Notes: generated by a model not told the origin, from the letters alone. Shown: positions 1 to 11,736, counted from the stretch's first letter. The stretch is DNA of 64,000 bases from Symsagittifera roscoffensis (GCF_963678635.1 NC_087069.1:2616166-2680165), one strand, 5' to 3'. A program made the numbers and translations.

Positions 1-1506
1 GCCTTTTGGTTGTTCTTCTTTGTTTACTGGTGATATAATGTTGTATTGTTCTAAAATATCGAGTAATCTGTTCACTTTATCATGTAAGTGAATTGGTACT
101 TTACTTGCTCTCTGTTTTTTGAAAACTGCGTCTGGTTTTAACGGGAGATGTAGTGATGAACTGATTTTGCCAACATCGAATTTTGATGTTGCATAGACTG
201 ATGAATATTTAATGAGCTGTTTGGCTAATTTTTCGAATTCGTCTTGTGTTATTTGTGAATGTTGGAAATTAAACATTGTTAAAAATTTCTGTTGGTCCTC
301 TGTGTAGTTACTTATGTTGAATGTAGGTTTGAAATATGGAGTTTTTGTGAAATAATCCGTATTTCTGTTTTCGTTACTTATTATATTATTTATAGATAAT
401 TCTTCATTAAGAATTGTAGATTGGCAAATATCTAGTAATTGGAGTATATTATTTACGCGATAGGCTTTTTCGTGTATTGGTGATATTGTGGCGTTGGTTT
501 CACAATATCCTAAAAGTCCTAAAGGTAATGTTACTTGGTAAGGTGTGTTATTATAGACATGTAAGGAAATGATATCGGAATTCGAATTTTTCAAATATTT
601 TATGGATGAGATTGTGATTTTGAAAAATTTATGAATAGGTTTGAATTCAAATTCTGACATATAAAATTTTTGTTTGTTTTGTTCTTTATCATATTGGTGA
701 ACTTGTTTGATTGAAAAATTATAGATATTTCCTGATAGTGGTTTTAGGTGTTTTCTTTGTTTGTTAAATATCGGGTAGAATTTTGAAAAGAATGGTGGTT
801 GTTTATTTAATCTTTGAAAAAATGTTAAGGATGTTTCTTTTGTTTTTGTATATTTATCTTTGATTAATATTTTACTATTTAGTATATTAATTGTTGGTAT
901 ATACTTCGAAATAAATGGTATTCCAATGATATTATATTTAATGTCAGTGATATGGAATATTTGTTTAAATGGCTTATTTAAAATTTTGCTTTGTTCCATT
1001 GTTCTGGTGGGGAGGAGAAATAATTGGATTTTTCCGTAGTTTATCAATGTTGATCCTTGTGCTGTTGCTAACTTACTGGAGGTTTCAAGAGGTATTAACT
1101 TTGGGTGTAAAGTTTTTATTTCATTCCATGTGGGGATGTTTATTATGTTTGATTCTGCTCCTGAATCAATTAAAAAATCTATTTCAAGGTCTGGTGGTTG
1201 AAATTCTTTATTTCTTGGGCTTTCTAAGCTTTCTGGGCTTCTTTTATCTATTGATTCTTTTAGTTTGTAAAGTTCGTCTAAACTGTTGGTTTCTGATTCT
1301 GAAAATGCGTTTCGATTTTTTGAAAATCTTTTTCGTGTTATTTGTCTTTGTTTCGTTATTATTTTTCTTTTTAGTGTTTGTCGTTTTGTTCGAATGTATC
1401 CAACTGTTTGTGTGTGAGGTGTGATTACAAGGTCGTATTTTTTGTTATCTATTTCACAATTGTGTAAAACGATTGTTTGTTTATTTCCTAGGTTTTTAAA
1501 TGACAT
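1..1506 (-). CDS. Copy B fusion ORF: 155-ORF N-terminus joined in frame to protease/RT (partial)
   Basis: The ORF starts at the same ATG as the 155-residue ORF of copy A. After about 88 residues the deletion junction leads in frame into the sequence just before the protease (DSGAES) and on into the reverse transcriptase region, reaching the window edge with no stop seen in the parts I checked. The zinc knuckle and Gag domain are absent. Whether the fusion is expressed or just a fortunate deletion cannot be told. The 3' part is outside the window. Confidence 0.7.
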   Translation of the reverse strand, partial: MSFKNLGNKQTIVLHNCEIDNKKYDLVITPHTQTVGYIRTKRQTLKRKIITKQRQITRKRFSKNRNAFSESETNSLDELYKLKESIDKRSPESLESPRNKEFQPPDLEIDFLIDSGAESNIINIPTWNEIKTLHPKLIPLETSSKLATAQGSTLINYGKIQLFLLPTRTMEQSKILNKPFKQIFHITDIKYNIIGIPFISKYIPTINILNSKILIKDKYTKTKETSLTFFQRLNKQPPFFSKFYPIFNKQRKHLKPLSGNIYNFSIKQVHQYDKEQNKQKFYMSEFEFKPIHKFFKITISSIKYLKNSNSDIISLHVYNNTPYQVTLPLGLLGYCETNATISPIHEKAYRVNNILQLLDICQSTILNEELSINNIISNENRNTDYFTKTPYFKPTFNISNYTEDQQKFLTMFNFQHSQITQDEFEKLAKQLIKYSSVYATSKFDVGKISSSLHLPLKPDAVFKKQRASKVPIHLHDKVNRLLDILEQYNIISPVNKEEQPKG

Positions 1507-2024
1507 AAGGTTTAGAATGACGGATGCAAAAGGTTGTTAAATGGTTTCTATTTTTCTTAAACTGTTAGTTCTTACGATTTTTTGGTTAGCTTAACCTGGG
1601 TCTATTTGTTCAGGATTGGAGTGAAAAGTATATCGATTCCGAAGAATGATTTTTTACTTTCTCGTGGCTAGTATAAGTTAAGGTGTTAACTTACTTAATC
1701 TTACTTAGGGGTAGTGATTGTGTTCAAGGGTTGGAGAATAGTAAATCGATCCACAAGGTTCAGGTATAATTAGAACGCGAGTAGTTCGTTAGATACTATT
1801 TTAAACTTACTAAGTCTAAGATTTATCCTGGGTCTGGTAAGAGGGGGGGTCAAGTGAAGGATGAATAACCGAAGTTCTTCACTGTTTATCCTAATTTGAA
1901 TGATTAGTTTTGTTTAAAAATTTCTATTAGTCTTGGGTCTTTAGAAAGGGTTGGGTAGTGAATCGACGTTTGAGGTCGTTAGACACTAATTAAGTGGGTG
2001 GGGGAGAACAAAGTTGTTCTGTTT

Positions 2025-2109
2025 GATCCAAGGATAAGCCTTGATGATCAAATTTGAAATTTAATTAAGTAGAAAATGATTTAAGATCCAAGGATAAGCC
2101 TTGATGATC
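2025..2109 (-). promoter_or_regulatory. Tandem stem-loops in the leader of copy B
   Basis: These are the same two 25-nt units as in copy A, at 2025-2049 and 2085-2109, fully conserved although the surrounding leader carries substitutions. Confidence 0.5.
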
Positions 2110-2439
2110 TGGTTTTAAAATTAAGTGAATTTAAGTTTTAATAAAATTTTAAATGTGTGTAAAGGAAAGATTTAGTGTTTTGATGATATTAGTGGGTTTA
2201 TGATTGCTGTTATGTTTTAGATGATGAAGCTGGAACAACAGGATGATTTATGATTACTAACCATTTATTGTCATGCTACTAATTTTTATTTTTATTTTCC
2301 AATAAATATTTTTCAAACATGTTTTGTATAATACTGCAGAGTTTTAGGAAAACGATCTTAGATCTTTTTATCAATCGTTATTGTATATTAATAAATTTGT
2401 TTAGCGCCTGAAATGATTTTGAAGAGTAACTTCAAGGTT

Positions 2440-2673
2440 TTATGTTTGCAAATGGAAATCTAAATTCATTGCAAGTAGTATTCGAAATATAAAAGTTTGT
2501 TCTGGCTTTTGCCGAACTATCATATAACTATACGGCAAGTTTCTACTTTGTCGTATGTCGTCTTTGGTTCGAGGTCTTCTTCCAATTCCGGGTAGTTCTG
2601 TTATGGTTCGGAATATTGGCTCTGATCTATTGAGTCGTAGAGACATTTCGATTAAATTATTGTCGTATAACAT
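2440..2673 (-). CDS. Conserved 77-residue leader ORF of copy B
   Basis: Equivalent of 37141-37374 with the same start, stop and length, and three residue changes. See the copy A entry for the selection argument. Function is unknown. Confidence 0.55.
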   Translation of the reverse strand: MLYDNNLIEMSLRLNRSEPIFRTITELPGIGRRPRTKDDIRQSRNLPYSYMIVRQKPEQTFIFRILLAMNLDFHLQT

Positions 2674-2761
2674 TTTTGTAAATGTTTTTGTCTAATTTCT
2701 AATCTATTTTGGTTAATTCTAATCTATTAAGGTCTTGTTCGAGACTTATGGTCGCACCAGA

Positions 2762-3169
2762 TGAGTTAGGACCGAAGTGTAACTCATAGAGTAATTTCGG
2801 ATAGGGTACACCGTCTGCTCGTCACGCTATCTTATTTTCGGCCGGATAGATTCGTGCAACTTCTTAGTCTAATACCGATCCTAATCTTACTCTTATACTA
2901 TCTAGTCTCAGGTTGTTTAACTAGTCTCTGCTAGGCTCAATAGATCTAGGGTATACTGGTTTATTGCGGCTGCTGAAGTGCTCGGGAGAGTCCAACTAAT
3001 TTCTAAGTTAAATTCAAATCTCTCTGGTGCTGAAATTACAAGTAACTTCAGCACTTACAAATAAGTGGGTTGTTAGTTAGATGGATCATGATTGGTTAAT
3101 ATTAAATACTTTACATTGGTAAAACATTTAATTTATCCAATCATAAAATGTAGTTTAGATCAGGTTCCA
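2762..3169 (-). repeat. 5' LTR of copy B
   Basis: This 408-bp LTR differs from the copy A LTRs at a few places (start region GACCGAAGTGTAAC, a GATGG change, and an AAACATTTAATT region). The primer-binding site follows as in copy A. It adjoins the arm of a fold-back repeat, into which it appears to have inserted. Confidence 0.92.
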
Positions 3170-3180
3170 GTTGTTCATGA

Positions 3181-3942
3181 CATCCGTTAATACCATCAGC
3201 CGGTTTTTGAAATGCATAAATTATAAACATGAAAAATGTCTTCAACCATGTTTTACTTTCAACTTTCCGAAACATCATTTGGCGGCTTATTTTATGAAAC
3301 CGCCAATAACTAGTGAAGAAAGATCATGAAATTCAGAAATTTTTCAAAAAAGTTTTCAAATTAATCATATTTCACGAATTTATAAGGAACTATTCGGCTT
3401 GAAGTCCCTAATTTTAAGATTCGGCTTGAAGTCCCGTCGGCTTGATGTCCGGCACCCAATATTTAACACCCAAGGACAAATGTCCTCCACACTTTCAGTG
3501 GTCGGAATAAAAATATATATTCTTTAATCTCTTGAGAATGGATGATAACAACAAACAGCCAACTCTGCGACAACAACAGATCAATTAATGAGCAAATTAT
3601 TTTTGTTTCATTTCAAGGTCGGGAAGTTTTCGAACACTTTCCACTGGCAGTTGATATTAATGGGTGCCGGACATCAAGCCGACGGGACTTCAAGCCGAAT
3701 TGTAAAATTAGGGACTTCAAGCCGAATAATTCCTTATAAAGTCGTGAAATATGAACAAGTTGAAAACTTTTTAGAAGAATTTCTGAATTTCATGATCTTT
3801 CTTCACTAGTTATTGGCGTTTGCACATAAATTAAGCTTCCAAATGATGTTCCGAAAAGTTGAAAAGTAAAACATGGTTGAAGGCATTTTTCATGTTTATA
3901 ATTTATGCATTTCAAAAACCGGGTGATATTATTAACGGATGC
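3181..3942. mobile_element. Fold-back element with about 280-bp inverted arms
   Basis: The arms at 3181-3462 and 3660-3942 are near-perfect inverted repeats (outer ends CATCCGTTAATA and TATTAACGGATG) around a loop of about 200 bp. The inner part of each arm carries repeats of CGGCTTGAAGTCCC. No transposase ORF is present. The outer similarity continues weakly (GTTGTTCATGAC versus GTCATGAATAAC after a 20-bp insertion), so copy B seems to have inserted next to or into the left arm. A further piece with the same short repeats lies at 4068-4125. Confidence 0.8.
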
Positions 3943-5109
3943 GAATCACAAGTGGTGCATTGTCATGAATAACGCTTATTATAGACTAAACTTGCCAAAA
4001 TTTTAGAAAAGCAACATTTTGCAGATGATAAAATAGCGTTTTGGGGTGCTTGTAAAGTTTTAATTTCGGCTTGAAGTCCCTTCGGCTTGAAGTCCCGTCG
4101 GCTTGTTGTCCTAGACCCGATATTAATTACACGACTGACAATAAAAACAGTTCTTCAAATTCAGTTATCCAATTAAGCATAAGAGTTTTCTTCGAGCTTT
4201 CAAAAAGTTTGTAAGGCTTAAAAGTAAATGGGAGTGCTGAAGAATATATGGATAAGCAGGCAGCAGAAAAGTATGTTTTCCATTCATCAAAGCAAAAAAA
4301 ACGTAGATCCCAACAGTATTTAGAACGAAATTCGAAACGTAGTTATTCAAAAGCAGCCAAGAGTCAATGTTTGATGGACTAATACCTAGAGCATGAGAAA
4401 TAAGTCAAGCACAGTTAGTACGGTTAAAAGCACGGGTCAAAAGAGTCTCAGCAAATAGTAGTAGCACTTTATAGAGATGGGAAATTTAACAAGACTGCTC
4501 GTATCAGGGCGAAGCCCTGAATGTTCCGACCGCCTTTTAATGTTTATGGAGCAGTAATAACATTTAAGAAATAAAAAATGAGTTTTTTTTTTCTAAAATT
4601 TGAATTTTTTTATGAAAATCATCCCCCCACACGCCATATTAAGTACAAAAGGATAGATTTCACTCCTTGTAACAAATCAAATATGGCAAATAAGCTTCTT
4701 TCAACCAATTTGGAACGATTTCTAAGACGGATTAACTCTCCGCTTACGCGTTAATAGCGCGAAATATATCGCGCGTTAATTGTCCCAAATTGGCCAAAAA
4801 GGCAATCTTTAAACCCCCGTAACTTTACGAAAAATTATCACAGGTAAAATATCTTTTCAAATTTAAGCTCAAGACAACAATACCTTTCGAATGATATAAA
4901 AAAATACCGTCAAAAATGGCTAGTTAATAAGTCGAAATTTGTCTGAAGAAAAAAAAACCCACCCCGAGCACAAATATTCCGTTACTTTCGTATCGAAAGT
5001 CGGAACAATAACTGTGATACTTATAGCCCAATTTCTTGATCAGATCACTTGGAAAAATTTGAACGGCTATTATATAATAGTAATTGAGTTTTTGAAGAGG
5101 TTTTCTTTG
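3943..5109. other. Intronic or flanking sequence, repeat scrap
   Basis: No exon was found. It holds the CGGCTTGAAGTCCC repeat scrap at about 4068-4125, and otherwise AT-rich sequence with nothing recognised. Confidence 0.5.
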
Positions 5110-5400
5110 CACTGAGATTCAATTTCGCTTTCGTAAAGGTGACTGTATAACTGATGCGATGACTCTTCTGCAAAATAACTTAAAGGCTCAAGTGAATGGC
5201 AACAACCTATCGAGTTGTTTTAATGATGTGAAGAAAACATTTGATACAGTAAACCACAGGTACTTATTTCTGAAATTGGAACTTTATGGTGTGCGTGGAT
5301 TACCACTTGATCTAACAAAGAGATATTTAACGGGCAGATTTTGATTCGAAACGAATATCAGTGACTCATGGTGTTGCACATGGATGATACTGCCATTGTC
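5110..5400 (+). pseudogene. LINE reverse-transcriptase fragment
   Basis: The plus strand reads QFRFRKGDCITDAMTLLQ, then KKTFDTVNHRYLFLKLELYG and LPLDLTKRYLTGRF, which are the RT motifs FRKG..TTDA and KAFDTVNH of Jockey/CR1-type non-LTR elements. A TGA follows GRF, and a shifted frame continues with VTHGVAHG (compare ITHGVPQG). Endonuclease and the catalytic YADD region are absent. It is a short dead remnant. Confidence 0.8.
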
Positions 5401-6289
5401 GAAAAAAAGATTATTTTTCTCTGGGTATCTCTCACGTCAGCGACTAGATGATTTCCAATCATCTCACTTTTACATACTTTTATCACAAAGCGACCCGCGT
5501 TTCATTGTTAGCATCTGTTCAATTACTTCAATAGTTTCAAAAACCCAATCAATCAGCATGGTTTTTTTTATTATATCATTATTCAAACGAAACTAGTCTG
5601 ATTCAAGTTTCAGAAATGCAACGAACTGCAAAAATAGAACTTTTCAGAAGATACCATGATTTCGTTCGGAACTTGATGATTGAAAATGAAAAACAGTGTA
5701 TTCGGAAAATTTTTGTATGAACAGTTGAAAGGGTAGTCGAACAATTTTTGAAAACTAGCGACTTGAACTGTATCATTCTTGTACAACCCAGTCAGACTCT
5801 GAGATGAACCTCAAATTTTGCTACTTCAACTGTATACAGGAAATAAAGGTGCAAATTATTGCTTCAAAACAGATTCAAGAGAGTATACATCTATTTGAAA
5901 AAAATACCTGCCATTATTAGTCAATATCAGTTAAATTTCTATTTCAAATATCAAAATCAAAAAAATCAGAGAGAATTTTTTCTAGCTCTTTGGCTAATCG
6001 CACGGTCGCTTGGAAGTACACCAGTGACCCAGCAAAATCTGTGGATACCTATTTGATATTTTTAATGAAAGGAAGGTAAAACCGAATGAGTGATAATAGG
6101 AATGCGACAAAAAATGATTAAAGTATCATGGATAGTTTGTGAAAACCTTATAGTGCACCAGACACAAAAAGACGACTAACGGAAAGGATAGTGAAAGTCA
6201 AAAAAATAATTTGGGCCGAGCTCATATGACCTGTCGTGAAACTTCGAAAGTTGCCAGTATGGCAATGACGTTCAGTTCAACGTGAAAAC
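5401..6289. other. Non-coding stretch
   Basis: No TRIP12-like exon or recognised element. AT-rich sequence. Confidence 0.4.
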
Positions 6290-7345
6290 ATTTCTAACTG
6301 AGGTTAATATATATGAGTCGCAAAATTTGAGCCTTTTAAAAGCGAGCAAAGTTGAACCCAATAACTTACTTGAAAATAAGGAAGGGGAAATGCCCTGTGC
6401 GGTGTAGTGGACCGCCATGGAGTAAAATTTCATGCCACAAAATGGCTTTCTCTTGAAGCCATTTACAAAAATAGGAGCGTAGCCGCTTATGCAGGAAAAA
6501 AACTCCACAAACTTTTCTTTCGATTGAAAACTTAATCTCACATTTAGGAGGCTAGTTTTCGGGGAAAGCAGTCTATGAAAAGTTAAAAATTTCAGAAAAA
6601 CGGTCAAAAAGTTTTTTAAAAATTATGGCGTAGACGCTTATGCACAAAAATACCCAGAACCCGTTTTTTCGATTGAAACTGTACTCCTAGATTTTTCAGG
6701 GTAAGTCTGAAGAAAAATGGAAAAACATAAGAACGCAACTGTTTATGCAGGGGAGATCCTGATGACTGAGGATATCCCGTGAATAAACACTAACTCCTAA
6801 AACCGTAGAAAGTGGGGTAAGGTTAAACCGAAACTAGAAGTCGATCAGGTTTTTCGTGACCTTTACACTTTTGCTGTTCGATTAAGGAGTTTGCCTTCCT
6901 TTTAACAATAGAAACTGAACTTAAAAAAATCAAAAGTCAAACCGCGAAAAATCAAAATTGAGTGTGAACAAACTTTAAGAAAAAAAACAAACAATCTTTT
7001 TAAGAGACTAGCGTAATATGCAGGCACACAGTGGCGTAGCCGGTCCTTTCATTGGTACATTTTTTTGAACAAAAAATCGGTGAAGTAGTTTTCGAAAAAA
7101 GCTAAGGTTTCTACGAAAAACGCAAAAAATTTCCAAAGCCTCTCAAAAAAACAAATCCTATCCATTTTCACAAAACTCGTTTTTACCAAAGCGAAATTGA
7201 ATTCACGCCATCAAAACTCAATTTTATACATGCAATACAGCGATAGCATAAGCAAACAATTTAATGAACACTTTTATTTGCGACTTAGGTTGGAAAAAGC
7301 TGCATCGTAGTATTACACTATGCTTCGATTGTGCAGCAAGGCCCT
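6290..7345 (+). repeat. Dispersed repeat family 2, partial copy, with a MITE fragment inside
   Basis: Degenerate units containing GCGTAGCCGCTTATGC and CTCAGATTT-like phrases recur here, and the copy ends with a module reading AACACTTTTATTTGCGACTTAGG. The order matches the longer copies at 8178-9905 and 54166-55440. A fragment of the MITE family lies at about 6826-7005 inside it. No ORF. Confidence 0.6.
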
Positions 7346-7443
7346 ATTTAGAAGGGTCGTACAGTCAAACCAAGCGCAAGCGTAAAAGTCTCGATTCTGG
7401 TGTTTCTTAACTGGATTAAGTTGTAACGTCAATTGTGACTTGC

Positions 7444-7547
7444 CTCCGACTGGTAGCTTGGGACTTCCAGTGATGAACTGGAGGAACAGTCGCTTCTGCT
7501 GGGGAGAAAGGGAACATATTGCAGTGAGAAACCACTCCACCGCCTCA
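7444..7547 (-). CDS. TRIP12: TRIP12 exon: HECT C-lobe start, GC donor
   Basis: This 104-nt exon supplies the last base of the split serine codon, then EAVEWFLTAICSLSPQQKRLFLQF and the conserved ITGSPKLPVGG (shown in parts; TRIP12: FVTGSPRLPVGG). Reading past GG gives no TRIP12-like sequence, while AG/GCAAGT at the exon end is a perfect GC-AG donor. I therefore end the exon there in phase 1. The next exon should carry the LTIVRK motif and the catalytic cysteine; it was not found in the window. Confidence 0.88.
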
Positions 7548-8177
7548 CTAAAGCAACACACAGTCACAACATCATCGTCATCACATAATCAACACTGACT
7601 TTTTGACTCTAGTCCAACTTTTGTTATTGAAGGTCTTACCTACTTCTCATTTGGTGAAAAGAATTAGAATGAGAATGTCAAGCTGCCAAAATTTAAAACA
7701 ACGCGAACAGATTTGAAGACATTTTGCAGAAAAAAACACGACATCAATAAATGTCGTCACTTCGTTCATTAAAACTTAATTATTTGAAGCTCATTGCCAA
7801 TTTGAACTTATTTGAAGCATAAATTATATAATTTTTGTCTCTACTCATGCTCAGGTTGAATTGCTGCATTGGGAATTGGTGTCATAAAATAGGTGAAAAA
7901 GTAAAAGTTCAAGCCTAATTTGCGAACTTATCTTGAAAATTCCACAAGTTAAAATCACAATTGAAATGGCTTTCGTATGGTATATCACTGAAACCAGGTG
8001 ACTTTTTGTGACTATGTTCAGTGGTCGGGGCGTTGTTCAGCCAGTGCAATATTGACAATTAAACCACAGGGCAGCCAAAAACATGAATTTGGCTGATATA
8101 TTTATTGAGGCAAACCTATCATCTACTCATACGATGCCAAAGAAAGCCGCCGTTTAAGGAAATGAGCAGGTTTTGAA
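7548..8177. other. Intron sequence
   Basis: Right of the last visible exon. AT-rich, nothing recognised. Confidence 0.4.
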
Positions 8178-9905
8178 TTTACAACACAGAGGCGAAACTG
8201 CGCTTCGCAAACACAAGCGAGAAAAATGCAAAAAAGATCTCTAAACAGGCAAAACGAAGTGAAATAAGGAAAACGTTAAAAAGACACCTTGAGAAACTTT
8301 TTTGCAGCACTTGGGAGTAACACGTTCTCACATCTGCTTCATGGCCGCTGCTAGTTTTACTAACAATAGGCACCAATAAAGCAGCAGCAGTTCCTATCAA
8401 ATTGCCAATGCGATGCAGGAAAAACTCGACCGAAAAACTGTAACTATTTCAATGTTCTGGATTTGGATCTCCTACCGGTTGATTAGGATTTCCACTTCCT
8501 CGCAATCGCACCAAGGACGCTTGGAAGAAAAACTAGTTGCCCAGTTTATGCTAGATTCACATGTTTTAATCATTTGATCACATTTTGTACTGATAACGAA
8601 GTTACAAAAATGGACTTAACACAAAACCCTAGTGATTTTTCTGCTTAAGTAGTGGATTAGCTACATATTTAAAGAAAAAAGTACAGATCAATCTTTCAAC
8701 TGAATTCTTTATCTCAGATTTGGCTGTGTAGTTTTCAAAAAAAAATTGAAAAAGATTCCAAAAAACGATCAAAAATTGAAAAAGTTGGCTTTTCCTAAAT
8801 TCACAAAATTTTCTCTACTAAAGTATGGGTAGGAATAGTCTCGTATGCAGAAAAATTTCCACACCCTAATTTTAGATTGAATCCTTAGTATCGGCTTTAG
8901 CTAGTAGCTTTCGAGAACAGTGATGAAATGTCTTTAAAAATACGGTAAAAAAACTTCAAAAGATGGATTTTTCCGATGTCCATATCGGTTTTTCTACAAA
9001 ACAAAAAAGGCGAACCAGATTACACAGGAAAAATCTAGGCACGACGTTGGTTTGAATGAATTATCAACCTCAGCATCAGCGGGTTAGTTTTTGAAGACAA
9101 AAAGAAGTTTCCAAAAAACGGGCAAAGTTTCAAAAATTGTACGTTTTCTAAGGCCATAATTTTTCAAAACGCAGGGCATAGCTGCTTGCGCAGGGAAGAT
9201 TTGCATACTACGTTTTTTCTTCCGGTTGAACACTTATTCTCAGATTTGGCAGGGTACTTTTTGAGGAAGGTCAAAAAAATTAACCAAAATGTCAAAAAAT
9301 GCGCTTATTTGAGGCCATAACTTTTTTCTTCCGAATTTAGGGAATAGCCGCTTGAGAAGGAGATCCCAATGATTAGTTGTTTAGTTTAAACGTTCATCTC
9401 AGATTTATGCATTTATTATTTAAGAAAATGAACAAATTCAAAATCAAATAAATCAAAAATCCTCCTACTGAAACTTTCGAAAGCCGTAGAATGTGGTGTA
9501 AACTGAAAAGAGACTAGCAAAACATGCAGGCACATAGAATACAGCCAGTGTTTCCAATGACACCATTGTTTTAAAAATTGTTTCAGTAGGTTTTGAGAAC
9601 TTTTTGCGAAAAAAATGGACTTTTTGCGAAAAGTTCAAAAATTTTCCACAGGGTCGCAAAAAAAAACAAAAATTAAAAAATCCCATACAATTTCATAACA
9701 ACTGTTGTTTTCAAACAGGACGTAACACTGGCCTTAAATAAACCAGGACTATAAGCTATTAAATTTCCTATGCTTAAATACGCTTGAATATGATGAAATT
9801 GAAATATACCAAAAGTGCCACTAATGAGCACTTTTATTTATTACTTAGGTTGAAAAAAAAATGTTCGTAATAATACACTTCGCTGCGCTTGTGTAAAGAC
9901 AGCAT
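8178..9905 (+). repeat. Dispersed repeat family 2, longest copy
   Basis: About 1.7 kb, colinear with 54166-55440. It begins with a GCGAA...TTCGC stem motif (8192-8208), continues through CACGTTCTCAC and a tRNA-like patch, then four to five degenerate units of about 140 bp (each with a GCCATAA...GGGCATAGCCGCTTG phrase), and ends with ACACTTCGCTGCGCTTGTGTAA. No ORF longer than chance. It may be a non-autonomous DNA transposon or a satellite-carrying element. Confidence 0.6.
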
Positions 9906-9935
9906 ACAGTGGCGATCATGCACACTCATACTCAC

Positions 9936-10318
9936 CTGTGTCGCGTGTATCCATGGTCGAACTTGGCACAGTCTGCTATGTTCTGAGGGGTCCAGTGGGC
10001 GGAGTCCTGTTCGACGCCCCCACAGAACAGCTGGTCCAACTGGTGGGGGAAGAAGAGACTGGACAGGTGGTGGAGGGGACAGACTGAATTGAAGCCCTCC
10101 CTGACTGCCTCCATCTGTTTCCCCACTCCCTCCCGAAGAGTCCAGTGCAGCAGCAGCTCCAGATACTGTTCCAGGTTGTGGATAGTCACTGGCATGTCAC
10201 TGCCCCCTTTCCGCATCTCCACGTCGTAACCAGGCAGCTCGAACCTCAGGTCCAGACTCTCGATCGAAGAATTGTCCAGAGTGAGGCTCTCCAGTGCCAG
10301 CTGCAGACTGGATGCATT
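9936..10318 (-). CDS. TRIP12: TRIP12 exon: HECT domain core
   Basis: This 383-nt exon enters in phase 0 and leaves in phase 2 (ACAG/GTGAGT). It begins NASSLQLALESLTLDN (TRIP12: KESLQYALETLTMNG), then has LDLRFELPGYDVEMRKGGSD, MPVTIHNLEQYLELLLHWTL and LDQLFCGG, and ends KFDHGYTRHS with the serine codon split. This covers the E2-interacting part of the HECT N-lobe and the hinge approach. Confidence 0.96.
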
Positions 10319-11736
10319 CTACACACAAACCAACAGAATACTTTCCGCATTTGAATTTTGAACTTGAAACAAAATCTAAAATGAAAACTGAGCGTGATCA
10401 AATTTTAAGTCTTTTTCCTCGAGAAAACAAAAAATCAACATTATTTGTATAAATGAAAAACCAATTCGTTCATTAACCCTTGGACACAAAATACTCAACT
10501 GGTTATCGGAAGATCAAAAGTTTTCGAACAAAACATGAAAACCTTGAGAAACATAGCCAACTGACAATTGCAAAAAGGATCATGAGCTCAATAGTCATAT
10601 AGACAAAATCTAGCAGGTTTTAGCGAAATTTTTTTAAAGCAGATAAACAAATATTTAAAAAACTATGCAGACAAAAATTTTGGTCTGTCACCAATTAAAA
10701 TTTTAACCCTGACTGAACTGTGTTAAAATGTTCAGAAAACAAGTAATGAAATCATTTGTAAATTGAAAATAGAAAAAATCCGAAACCTATTTTTTGTTTT
10801 ATTTGTTAAATACTTACGTTTGAAGGCAAATACTTTTAACCCCGAACACTTTTAAATCATTCTTCAACGAATTAGCTCAGGGAAGAACATTTCAATGGAA
10901 AAAAAAAACAATTTTTATTGTAAAATGTCATCTTTTCCAAAAATTTACTTAAAATTGTAACTTCAAAATAAACTAAATTCAGAAAACCACTTAATGAAAA
11001 ACAAAAAAAAACGCTGGTCTCTTTAAGGCCAACCAGAGCTTCGCATTAGTTGCGATACACCGCAAGTGCAGCATTCCAAGCTAGCAAATCGTAATGAAAC
11101 AGAAATAACAAAATCGAAAAAATATATTTTTTGGAAAAGAAAATTTCAGAAAAACAGTCGAACAAACAACTTCGATTAATTAAGGAAATATTCGAACAAT
11201 TAATTCTTAAAATTTTAAAATCTTGCAACAAAAACTACCTTAATGTTTTACTCTTGAAATGACCTAGAATAAGATAACTAAGCCGACAAAACAATTTAGG
11301 CCGGACGAAGTTTTTAGGCAAAAAAACGAAAGGAAAACCAAGGAAATATATTAAATTTACAAATTAAAAGAGTAAACTTTAAAACATTTGCATCTACGAT
11401 CAAAATGCTGTCATCAAAAAAATCCTCGATAGGGCAACTAAGCCGACAAAACATAGCAGACAAACAGTCCCGGAAAAATTTCAAATTCATAAAGACTGAA
11501 AAAAAAAGAAGATCTGTCTGGGACTCGAACCCCTGACCTTAAGGTACAAAGGCAACTACGTTATCTCACCAAGTGCAAACTTTTCGTGAAGTTGCTTATG
11601 TTCACTAATAAAGTAACTTCAAAACTTCGTACAATTTTAAAACAGTTACAAAGGAAAATAACTGAACATAAAAAGAACAATATTTGATTTTTTTTCTGAA
11701 AAAACTTGAAATCACGACCTACTTGAGTCAAAATCA
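10319..11736. other. Intron sequence with MITE fragment and tRNA-like patch
   Basis: It holds a MITE-family fragment at about 10370-10485 (GAGCGTGATCAAATTTTAAG ... CGTTCATTAAC) and a tRNA-like patch at 11519-11583. The remainder is AT-rich with no feature. Confidence 0.5.
11519..11583 (-). repeat. tRNA-related SINE-like head or tRNA relic
   Basis: The minus strand contains GGGGTTCGAGTCCC, a pol III B box, preceded by an A-box-like TTGGTGAGATAACGTAG at the usual distance. It does not fold into a clean acceptor stem by eye, so I call it a SINE head or relic rather than a tRNA gene. Confidence 0.45.

Larger units (their letters stand above)
1..3169 (-). mobile_element. Second element of the same family (copy B), cut by the window edge, internally deleted
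   Basis: Positions 1-1230 match 30915-32145 of copy A and 1236-3169 match about 35942-37871, at roughly 98% by eye. About 3.8 kb between these blocks, including all of Gag and the 2740-residue ORF start, is missing. The junction has about 16 bp of filler. The 5' LTR is at 2762-3169. The other end lies outside the window. Orientation is the same as copy A and the host gene. Confidence 0.93.

Noticed and set aside
1230-1250. Copy B junction as a retrotransposed splice product
   Set aside because: No GT donor exists at the left breakpoint in copy A and filler bases are present, so deletion is more likely.
969-1424. Plus-strand hydrophobic open frame, repeated at 31883-32260
   Set aside because: It is the antisense shadow of the protease-RT coding sequence in copies B and A; the minus strand carries the recognisable motifs.
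7313-7443. Continuation of the HECT exon frame to 7313
   Set aside because: Residues after LPVGG do not resemble TRIP12 and an ideal GC donor lies at the point where similarity ends.
3170-7443. Terminal TRIP12 exon with the catalytic cysteine
   Set aside because: I looked for LTIVRK- and CVNYLKLP-like coding sequence on the minus strand here and did not find it; it probably lies beyond the left edge.
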